From positions 1 to 20,688 of the forward strand of contig CALGTJ010000128.1 in the NCBI GenBank assembly GCA_937901435.1: DNA of 20,688 nt. The letters run 5' to 3'. Under the pieces are notes generated by a model. It was not told where the DNA came from, searched no databases, and saw nothing but the letters and a program-made list of their open reading frames with translations. Position numbers and translations under genes: made by a program. Source of the DNA: an uncultured Rhodobacter sp. (lineage in GTDB: Bacteria; Pseudomonadota; Alphaproteobacteria; Rhodobacterales; Rhodobacteraceae). Each line of letters opens with the position of its first letter. Position 1 is the first letter of the stretch. Positions 8,033 through 16,200 of the stretch are shown piece by piece.

Positions 8033-8047
8033 GCATGGCTTGACCGC

Positions 8048-9103
8048 TTAGGGGCGCAGGCAATCGGCCACTGTATGACCCGCCGCCTCAAAGGCGCGGA
8101 TCGCACCCGGATGCATTTTGATCTGCACAGCGCCACAGGCCCCCTGCGACACACCATCCACATCGCCAAAGCTCATCATCAGAAACGGCCCACGTGGCGA
8201 GCTGGTTTCAAAACGCTCTTGCCCGGCCAGAAAGGCCTCTGTCATCTTGAACACCAGTTCTTCATCCAGACCCGCAGGCACGATCTGGCCAAAGGCGGTG
8301 GCGTATGTGTCGAAAGTGTCGTCATCAGTCACGATGGTGATGTCATTGCCTGCATAGGCCTTACGATAGTCCTCGACAGGCACCGAATAGGGCGCATGCC
8401 CCGGTGCGGCGACGATTTGCTGTCCCAACTCGCTGGCAAGCAGATCAGAGGGAATGTCATAAAGGGTGGTTCCGCCCGCTGCGGCAATGGCGATCTGACG
8501 CCCCGACGGCAGACCTTCGGGAATGGTCCACCCATCTGCACTGCCGCCTGTGATGGCAGAGACAGTATCAGGCCATGGGTTCTGCACGCCTTCATAGCCT
8601 TCGCCGTCTTTCAGACCCGACAAAAGCTGGATCATCGCCCGACCAGAGGTCAAGGCCGCACCACGGGGCGGGCCGTTCCAGATGCGCAATCCATCCAGAT
8701 TGCGGATATCGTCCAACGCCGCGCTGTTGTAATGGCCGAAAACCTGACCGGACCCCGCGTTGAAAAAGATCACCCGGATGTTTGCAGCCAATTCTGCGCC
8801 ACGCTCGGCACCGATGCCACTATAGGGACCAATTCCACGGGACAGCAGAAACGGCAGGATCAGCGGCGCGGGCGCCATGTCGAGTTGGCCCTCTGCCACG
8901 GCCTGCACAGAGTTCGTCAAAGTCGCGCCTTCGGTGATCTGCACCGTGGCGATCCCGGCCCCGCCAAGAATAGCGGCAAAGGTCGAGTCGATGTAATGCG
9001 GCGTTGATCCCGGACTTGTGGTCTCGGCGGTCAATGTGGCCTGAGCAGTTACAGCATATGGCGCAAGCGCCAATGTGGCCCCAAGCAGAGCAGTTTTCAG
9101 CAT
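8048..9103 (-). CDS. TAXI family TRAP transporter solute-binding protein
   Basis: A 351-residue periplasmic binding protein. Residues 1-20 form a Sec signal peptide (MLKTALLGATLALAPYAVTA, probable cleavage before Q21). The mature part has the TAXI-family layout: an N-terminal region with TSPGSTPHYIDSTFAAIL, a lobe with NLDGLRIWNGPPRGAA, and a C-terminal part with GHAPYSVPVEDYRKAYAG. Two late Cys (in GACGAV and ADCLRP) may form a disulfide in the periplasm. A strong ribosome site (AGGGAGG) lies 7 nt upstream of ATG 9103. It is first in the - strand unit, ahead of the fused permease, and diverges from the MarR/sulfatase genes. The ligand cannot be read from sequence. Known TAXI proteins bind small organic acids or amino acids, and the neighbouring hydrolase suggests a sulfate-, phosphonate- or phosphoester-bearing compound. 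Confidence 0.93.
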   Translation of the reverse strand: MLKTALLGATLALAPYAVTAQATLTAETTSPGSTPHYIDSTFAAILGGAGIATVQITEGATLTNSVQAVAEGQLDMAPAPLILPFLLSRGIGPYSGIGAERGAELAANIRVIFFNAGSGQVFGHYNSAALDDIRNLDGLRIWNGPPRGAALTSGRAMIQLLSGLKDGEGYEGVQNPWPDTVSAITGGSADGWTIPEGLPSGRQIAIAAAGGTTLYDIPSDLLASELGQQIVAAPGHAPYSVPVEDYRKAYAGNDITIVTDDDTFDTYATAFGQIVPAGLDEELVFKMTEAFLAGQERFETSSPRGPFLMMSFGDVDGVSQGACGAVQIKMHPGAIRAFEAAGHTVADCLRP

Positions 9104-9239
9104 TCTCTATCCTCCCTGTGTCGCGCCCTCTCCCGAGGCGCAATACCACCGCGTGCGGGGTGTGATTTGAAGGGTTGCAGATATTATATGACTTGTCACG
9201 CAATTTTTCCCGGTATCTAATCGACGTGGGAGGATCGCG
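9104..9239. promoter_or_regulatory. Divergent control region for TAXI-TRAP and MarR-sulfatase units
   Basis: This 136-bp gap is AT-rich in its second half. On - it holds a perfect TATAAT (9188 to 9183), a good -10 for the binding-protein gene; the matching -35 position (GGGAAA at 17 nt) is poor, which would fit an activated promoter. On + there is TTGTCA (9193-9198) and TATCTA (9214-9219) with a short 15-nt spacer, a weak candidate promoter for marR. The two candidates overlap, so one bound MarR dimer could control both directions. No clear long palindrome is visible; short TTG...CAA and AGATA...TATCT inverted repeats are present. Confidence 0.45.
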
Positions 9240-9749
9240 ATGAAACAGCCGTCACAGCGTCAGGTAGACAGAATTCGGCAACGGCAAAGCACCGAGGCGC
9301 AGAACCTGTTCACCCGCCTGCCCGCCGCCTATGCGGCGTCGCGCGCGCAAAGCCAGCGGTTCTTGCAACACGCAGGCGGGTTGTCAGTTGTCGAATGGCG
9401 CACGCTTTGGGATCTGAACGAGGCGGGGCCGATGTCGATCCGCGACCTCTGCGAGATCCAGCGCATCGACCATTCCCTGCTCAGCCGCGCCCTGCCAGAG
9501 ATGAAGCGTAAGGGCCTTGTCGACATGCGCCGCGACGCCGAGGATGGCCGCCAGATGATTGTCGAGACCACCGCAGCGGGCCGCGCCGCCTATCAAAAAG
9601 CCGCCCCCGTGATGAAAAAACGCCGCGAGGCACTGCGTACAGAGTTCTCGGCGGACGACATAAAGACCTTTATCGCCCTTCTCGATCGGTTCGACGCCTT
9701 TCTGCGCGCCCCCGTCGAAGATATCCTAACAGAGGACCTGATAGAATGA
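9240..9749 (+). CDS. MarR family transcriptional regulator
   Basis: A 169-residue MarR-type winged-helix regulator that probably acts as a dimer and responds to a small aromatic or anionic ligand. Residues about 25-50 are the N-terminal dimerisation helix. Residues 50-115 hold the wHTH (VVEWRTLWDLNEAGPMSIRD, then IDHSLLSRALPEMKRKGLV as recognition helix), and the wing has the family DGR turn (residues 102-104, in DAEDGRQM). Residues 118-165 return to the dimer helices. A GGGAGG ribosome site lies 6 nt before ATG 9240. Its stop overlaps the sulfatase start (ATGA, 9746-9749), so the two are translationally coupled. Its position between the hydrolase and the divergent transporter makes it the likely local regulator of both. 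Confidence 0.93.
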   Translation: MKQPSQRQVDRIRQRQSTEAQNLFTRLPAAYAASRAQSQRFLQHAGGLSVVEWRTLWDLNEAGPMSIRDLCEIQRIDHSLLSRALPEMKRKGLVDMRRDAEDGRQMIVETTAAGRAAYQKAAPVMKKRREALRTEFSADDIKTFIALLDRFDAFLRAPVEDILTEDLIE

Positions 9750-11398
9750 CGCAAAAACCCAATGTTCTCTGGATCATGGCCGATCAACTGCGCTTTGACT
9801 ACCTTAGCTGCTACGGCCACCCCCATCTGCACACGCCCCATATCGACGCTTTGGCCCAGCGCGGTGTGCGGTTCACCAACACCTATGTGCAATCCCCCGT
9901 CTGCGGGCCGTCACGCATGTCCGCCTATACCGGGCGCTATGTGCGCAGCCATGGCTCGACCTGGAACGGGATGCCCCTGCGCGTGGGCGAGCCGACCCTG
10001 GGCGATCACCTGCGCGCCTCTGGTGCGCGTGCGGTATTGGTCGGCAAGACCCATATGACCGTTGACCAAGAGGGCATGGCATGGCTTGGCATTGACCCCG
10101 CAAGCGAGATTGGCGTGCAGGTGTCGGAATGTGGTTTTGAGCCCTTTGAACGGGACGATGGCCTGCACCCTGACAGCGCACGCCAAAGATGGTCGGCCTA
10201 CGACGATTATCTGGTCGCCCATGGTTATAAATCCGAAAATCCGTGGGAAGATTTCTCCAATTCCGGGCTGGATGAGAATGGCGAACTGATGTCGGCGTGG
10301 CTGCTCAAGAACTCTCGCCTGCCCGCCAATGTGCCAGAGGAACACTCAGAAACCGCCTATATGACCGACCGCGCGATAGCCTTTATGGACGACGCGATGA
10401 CGCGGGATGAACCGTGGCTCTGTCACCTGAGCTATATCAAACCGCACTGGCCCTATATCGTGCCAGAACCCTATCACGATATGTATAACGAGACGCATAT
10501 CGTCGATCCGATCCGGTCCGAGTCAGAACGCAACACAGATCATCCGTTGTTGCGCGCCTACCAACAGGCCCGCGTCTGCCGCAGCTTCTCTCGCGATCAG
10601 GTGCGCACCCACGTGATCCCAGCCTATATGGGGCTGATCAAGCAGTTGGATGACAATCTGGGACGGTTGTTCAGGTGGATGGACGACAAGGGGCTGACAG
10701 ACAATACCATCATCGCCTTCACCTCGGACCACGGCGATTACATGGGCGATCACTGGATGGGGGATAAGGATTTCTATCACGAGGTCGCCGTCAAAGTGCC
10801 CCTGATCATCGCCGATCCCCGCCCCGCCGCGGATGGCACACGCGGCACAACCTCTGATGCCTTGGTCGAGATGATCGACCTTGCGCCGACCTTTATGGAT
10901 GCCATCGGCTGCCCCCCGAAACCGCAGGTGGTCGAGGGTCGCAACCTGACACCGATCCTGCACGGCACCGACAGATTTTACCGCCAATACGCTATCAGCG
11001 AGCATGATTATTCCAGCTTTGAAATGGCCCGCGCCCTGAATGTTCCACAGCAAGATGCGCGCACCGTGATGATCTTTGACGGGCGCTGGAAATACATCCG
11101 CTGCGAGGGGTTCCGCCCGGTAATGTTCGATCTGGAAACCGACCCCGATGAAATCACCGATATCGGCGGCTCTGACATGCCAGACCATCAGGCCGTACGC
11201 ACCCGCATGGAAGACGCTCTATTGTCATGGTCGATGCAGCATCACAGCCGGATCACCGCCACCAAGGAGGTGCTGGCGCGCCAAGGCATGGCGGCAGAAA
11301 CCGGCATTCTGATCGGGTTCTGGGATGAGGCAGAATACGAGGCGGCCACCGGCAAACCCTTTGCCAGCCTCGTGCCCGCAGGCCCACCCACTGGATAA
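9746..11398 (+). CDS. Sulfatase / phosphonate monoester hydrolase family enzyme
   Basis: A 550-residue hydrolase of the alkaline phosphatase superfamily, sulfatase branch. The N-terminus (PNVLWIMADQLRFDYLSCYG) carries the metal-binding D13. SPVCGPSRMS holds C53-x-P-S-R57, the signature for conversion of Cys to formylglycine, the catalytic nucleophile. KPHWPY (H234) and TSDHGDYMGDH (D328, H329) supply further metal and active-site residues. The C-terminal half (MIFDGRWKYIRCEG, MFDLETDPDE) is typical of the family, and the layout resembles rhizobial phosphonate monoester hydrolases more than choline sulfatases. Members hydrolyse sulfate, phosphonate or phosphodiester esters, and the substrate here is unknown. 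There is no signal peptide, so it acts in the cytoplasm after uptake. It overlaps marR by 4 nt. A formylglycine-generating enzyme must be encoded elsewhere. Confidence 0.9.
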   Translation: MTQKPNVLWIMADQLRFDYLSCYGHPHLHTPHIDALAQRGVRFTNTYVQSPVCGPSRMSAYTGRYVRSHGSTWNGMPLRVGEPTLGDHLRASGARAVLVGKTHMTVDQEGMAWLGIDPASEIGVQVSECGFEPFERDDGLHPDSARQRWSAYDDYLVAHGYKSENPWEDFSNSGLDENGELMSAWLLKNSRLPANVPEEHSETAYMTDRAIAFMDDAMTRDEPWLCHLSYIKPHWPYIVPEPYHDMYNETHIVDPIRSESERNTDHPLLRAYQQARVCRSFSRDQVRTHVIPAYMGLIKQLDDNLGRLFRWMDDKGLTDNTIIAFTSDHGDYMGDHWMGDKDFYHEVAVKVPLIIADPRPAADGTRGTTSDALVEMIDLAPTFMDAIGCPPKPQVVEGRNLTPILHGTDRFYRQYAISEHDYSSFEMARALNVPQQDARTVMIFDGRWKYIRCEGFRPVMFDLETDPDEITDIGGSDMPDHQAVRTRMEDALLSWSMQHHSRITATKEVLARQGMAAETGILIGFWDEAEYEAATGKPFASLVPAGPPTG

Positions 11399-11432
11399 TG
11401 CCATTCAGGGGCGAAATGCGGTTAACTACGGA

Positions 11433-13184
11433 TCAGACAGAGGCCACCTCTGCCGTGACCTGTTCGGCTGACACCTCTGACACCGCCGCAAAACAAGGCA
11501 CAGGGTTTGAGTACCCCTTCAGCACAATCGGATCGAGCGTGTCAAACCGCACGCCCGTCATGCCCGCAGCCGCCGCAAATGTCGCCCCATCCACCAGTGC
11601 CTGTCCCGGATCGGCCTTGCTGCACAGACGCGCCGACAGGTTGACGGTAGACCCGAGCACGGTGAAATCCATCCGCTCGCGCGCGCCCATTGCGCCCATG
11701 ACGACCTCGCCAGACGCCGCCCCAATGCCCACATGCAGGTTACAATCCGGGTATTTTTCCAGCAGCCCTTCCATCGCAGAGGTGATCTCGACACAGCAGG
11801 CGACCGCGCGTTGTTCCATGCTTTGACCATCAAACACAGCCACCAAAGCATCACCGACGAATTTATCTACGTCGCCGCCATGCTTGACGACGATATCCGT
11901 CTGCACGTCGAAATATTGGTTCAGCGCCTCAATCACCACCTCTGGCGGGACGCGTTCAGAAAACTCGGTATAGCCACGAATATCGGTAAAGATCACCGAC
12001 ACGCGCTTGCGGACACCGCCGCGCAGGATGCCGTCCTTATCCGCGCTCTGGATCGCGGACACCGTGCCATGAGAGACGAATTTCATCAGTTCCATCCGCT
12101 CTGCCAGATGGCTGATCATCGCGTTAATCCGCCGTCCCAGATCACCGATCTCATCCTTGGATCGAATATCCCCGACCCGCGCAGAGAAATCCCCAAGACC
12201 AACCTTTTCCGCCACAGCGCCAATGGCAAGGATCGGCTTGGTCAACTGCCGCCCGAAGATCAGCGCGCCGATACTGGCGATGGCAAACCCGATCAGGCCG
12301 GTCACAAGGATCTGCCGGGTGATGGCATTGACCACAGCATAGGCGCTTTGCTCTGACAGCTCGGTCACAACGGCCCATTTGAACCAATCGGGAAAGGTAT
12401 AGGCCCCCAGCATCAGCGTCCCGTCGCGCCGCGCATAGGTTTGCAGCGCATCCGCCCGCGCACCGGACACGATCAGCGGCATGGCCGACTGCACGATAGA
12501 GCGGTCCGTGAGCGCGTCGACATTCTCGCCCAAGACACGACGCCCGTCCTGATCGATCACCGTGATCTCTCCACGTTCCGCAAAGGGATGACGTTGCACC
12601 AATTCGCCCAGCGACGACAGCTCGATCATCGCGGCCAAGGTCACCTGACGCCCGGCGATCTGATGGGTCAGGGGCAAGGCCAGCGTCGCGATCCAGTCTC
12701 CGGTTTCCGGGATCTGCGAGACGATGGGGCGGCCATATTGCCCCGTTTGCGCAATGGACTCGACGACCTCGGACGACGTCGTCAGCGTTGCAACCGGGTC
12801 CAGCCCGACGGCTTGCAGCTTGGCCGAAAACGCCGCGTCCGTGACCAGAATTGGCAGGTTGGAATTGGCAATCGCCAGTTGGATCGCCACCACATCGGGC
12901 AATTCTTCCAGCCCCAGCGTCAGCAAAGATACCTTTTGCGGCACGCCCAACTCGTTGCTGTCAATTGCGTTGCGGATGACTTCGAGGTTCGACAGCCAGC
13001 GCCCTTCGAACCTGCTGTCAAACTCTGTCCGCAATTGTGCGGCCACGTTCATCAGGTCTTCGTTTGCCGCGCTCTTAAGCTCGTCACGGGTCAATGTCGT
13101 CAGGTTCTGGCCCACAATCGCCAAAGGCACCACGGCCAGCAACGTAGCGAAAACAACGAATTTAAGGCGCAGAGGAAACCGCAT
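11433..13184 (-). CDS. Membrane-bound class III adenylate cyclase with sensor and HAMP domains
   Basis: A 583-residue signalling enzyme. A transmembrane helix at about 7-25 leads into an extracytoplasmic region of about 260 residues (30-285) that looks like a double Cache-type sensor. A second helix (about 291-310) and a HAMP linker (about 311-365, with LTKPILAIGAVAEKVGLGDF) follow. The cyclase domain spans about 390-565. Metal-binding D401 (in FTDIRGYTEFSE) and D445 (in KFVGDALVAVF), and the transition-state pair N515 and R519 (in GSTVNLSARL), are all present. K441 and D506 occupy the purine-specifying positions expected for ATP, so the product should be cAMP rather than cGMP. It is the last gene of the - strand envelope cluster, 86 nt after the PKD gene, and converges with the sulfatase gene. 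The ligand is unknown. Confidence 0.92.
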   Translation of the reverse strand: MRFPLRLKFVVFATLLAVVPLAIVGQNLTTLTRDELKSAANEDLMNVAAQLRTEFDSRFEGRWLSNLEVIRNAIDSNELGVPQKVSLLTLGLEELPDVVAIQLAIANSNLPILVTDAAFSAKLQAVGLDPVATLTTSSEVVESIAQTGQYGRPIVSQIPETGDWIATLALPLTHQIAGRQVTLAAMIELSSLGELVQRHPFAERGEITVIDQDGRRVLGENVDALTDRSIVQSAMPLIVSGARADALQTYARRDGTLMLGAYTFPDWFKWAVVTELSEQSAYAVVNAITRQILVTGLIGFAIASIGALIFGRQLTKPILAIGAVAEKVGLGDFSARVGDIRSKDEIGDLGRRINAMISHLAERMELMKFVSHGTVSAIQSADKDGILRGGVRKRVSVIFTDIRGYTEFSERVPPEVVIEALNQYFDVQTDIVVKHGGDVDKFVGDALVAVFDGQSMEQRAVACCVEITSAMEGLLEKYPDCNLHVGIGAASGEVVMGAMGARERMDFTVLGSTVNLSARLCSKADPGQALVDGATFAAAAGMTGVRFDTLDPIVLKGYSNPVPCFAAVSEVSAEQVTAEVASV

Positions 13185-13270
13185 CGGACCAGCCCGTCAA
13201 AAACAGGCAGACGATACCGCATCAGACCGCTTTGCACTAGGGACGTTCAAACGGCCTTCGTCATCGTGCC

Positions 13271-16200
13271 TCATTCGCGTGTGGACGCCCGAACAACAGC
13301 CGTATCAAGGCCAACGCCGCACCCAAGACCCGTGGTGTCACTGGCCCGCACCGTCACAATATAAGCCCCCGGCGTGGTATACCTGTGACGCACCGCCGCC
13401 CCAGAGCCACGGCTGCCATCACCAAAATCCCACGCGAACGACAGGCCCTGCCCATCGGCGTCACTGGCATTTTGCGCGGTGAACGCAACGTCATCATGCG
13501 CGCCGCCAAGGTTCACCAATAGATCTGGCCCGGCACTGACGACAGGCGTGGAATTCACCAGAACAGCGGCTGTATCGGTCCCAACCCCGCAGACAAGGCC
13601 GCTATTGTCCCGCACGATCAGCCGCGCCGTGACCTTGCCCGCCATGTCAAAACTGCGCGAGACACGCGCGCCCGACAGGGTCACGCCATCGCTGAACACC
13701 CAGTCATAGGCGACAATGTCCCCGTCAAGGTCGCCAGAGGCGCTGGCGTCAAAGGCAATCGTCTCGCCGGGGCAGATCACCCGATCCCGCCCGGCAAAGG
13801 CCGTTGGCGCAGAATTGACCCGCACATAGGATTCCTCGCGTCGCTGGCTATTGGCAAGTCCGGCCCCATCGTCAAGCGTCACCCGCACCGGGTAGAACCC
13901 CGGTTTGTCAAAGCTGTGGCTCGCCCTTGCACCGTTCGCAGTCGCGTTTTCACCAAAATTCCAGATGACGCTGGTGCTGTCAGGGACAGACACCGCAAAG
14001 GGCACAGGCTGCGCCGGACAGGCCCAGACGGGCGTTTGCAACCCCGCAACCGGGGCTGCGTTTACTGTGATCTCTTTGCGCAGCATGGCCGCGCTATTGC
14101 CCACATCCGCATTGTCCGTGACCGTCAGCGAGATCGTATAACGGCCCTCGGTGTCATAGCGCTGGGCCACGCGAACCCCCGTCGCCGTGGTGCCGTCGCC
14201 AAAGTCCCAGACATATCCTGTCAGCGCACCATCCTTGTCGATCGATCCACCAGCATCAAAGATAGTCACCTCGCCTGCTGCAACCCTGTCAGGACCGTCA
14301 AACAGGGCGACAGGGGCCTCGTTCACGATGACCTTGCGGCGTGTCTCGATGCTGCTACAGCCCTGATTGCCCCCTGCCAGATCAGTAACCAAAGTCACGA
14401 AATAGACACCGGGTTCGGCGAAGATATGGGACACTTCGCTACCCTCGGCACGGCCGCCCCCTTCAAAGCTCCAGCTTTGGCTCAGGATGCTGGCCCCGCC
14501 CAGATCCCCCAGCACAGCGTTAAAGCTGGCAGGCATCCCGGCAGCGGCACGATCAGAGCCGACGATCTCTTGGTCCGGGGCCGCGACCACCTGCACATTG
14601 ACGATATCCGTGTCCAGCGGACTGCATGTGCCCAGCGCCTCGCCTGTGATGGTCAGGTTTACCGCATATGTGCCGGGGTTACGAAAGCGATATTCGGGTC
14701 GCTCGCCACTGGCCGTGCCCCCATCGCCAAAGGTCCATGCAAAGGCATTGACCGCCCCATCCGCGTCCGACGACCCAGAGCCGTCAAAGCGCACAGGTTG
14801 ATTGGTGCAGACGGTCATATCCGCGCCTGCATCAGCAATCGGACCCTCGCGCACCAGCGCCGCAATCCGCGCCACGTCAGAGCCCCAGTCGCTGCCCGTG
14901 CCATTGCGCACAGTCAGGGTCACGGGATAGGCGCCCGGTTGTTCATAGACCTTGGTGGGGTTCACCAGATCAGAGCCATCCCCATCGCCAAAGTCCCATG
15001 AATACAGCAACAGACCACCATCCGGATCGACCGACTCTGAGGCGTCAAAAAGGATCGGCTGACCAGAACAGACGTCACGGTTTATGCCAGCCACCGCCAC
15101 TGGACGGGTCTTGATCGTCACAACGGTTGCATCCACTGCCGTGGCGTTTGACAGACCCGTGGCGTCATCGACGCGAAGGGTCACAGGGTAAATGCCAGAG
15201 CGCGGATAGACATGGGTCACGCTTTGACCAAAGGCCATGGGCGAGCCATCGCCAAAGTCCCAGCGATAGATCAGATTGTCCCCATCCGCGTCCGTGGACG
15301 CAGAACCATCCAGCGTGATCTGCAAGGCCTCGCTTTCAACCGCGGGGCCAGCCTCTGCGACAGGGGCGGTATTGACGCGGATCGTCAGGTCATCAATGGC
15401 GGTGGCATTGGCCACGCCGCTATCATCCGTCACCACCAGTTGCGCCGTCCAGACTCCACCCCGCGCATAGGTGCGCACGACGTTTCTGCCGCTGCTGGTG
15501 GTGTCCAGATCGTCGAACTCCCACAGATAGCTGACGATCTGCCCGTCGGAGTCATAGGATTGACCTGCATCCAGCGAAACAAAGTCCCCCGGCGCGACCA
15601 ATATATCCGCCCCCGCCTCTGCCACAGGCTGCGCATTGACGGTGATCAAGACCTCGGACTGATCGCTCGCCGCACCACCGATGAAATCATCCGAGACCTT
15701 AAGGCCAATGCGATACAGCCCCGGTGTATCCAGCGTCGCGGCGATACGGTCCCGCATTTGCGTGCTGCCATCGGGCAGGGTCCAGAGGTAGTCTGCTATG
15801 CTGCCATCCGGGTCGACAGAGGACCGCCCGGACAGAACGAATTCCTCCCTAGGGGCCACGGTCTGCGGCGGGCCTGCGTCCGCGATGGGGCTGGCGTTTG
15901 TGGTCACTGTCAGCATGTCTTGGTCGGTGTTCAGGCCAGAGCCGCTTTCATCGTATACATCCAACGAGACCTGATAGGTGCCGGGGCGCGCATAGGTGTG
16001 CACAGGCGTCGGGCCAGAGCCGGTGGTCCCATCGCCAAAGTTCCATTGGTAAAAGGAAATCCCACCTTCCGCATCACGAGACCCGGAGCCATCGAACTGC
16101 ACGTCGCTTGCGGTCACGAACTGATCCGGTCCCGCATCCGCCACAGGCGCGCCATCGACAAGGATATCCATGGCCATCTGCTGCACAGCAGAGCCGGTGC

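Noticed and set aside
13916..15001. Long open frame on + opposite the PKD gene (361 codons), and similar ones at 15212-16369 and 12441-13364
   Set aside because: They lie fully antisense to clear coding sequence. Their translations are rich in Arg, His and Pro with no family motif, as expected for mirror frames of GC-rich genes.
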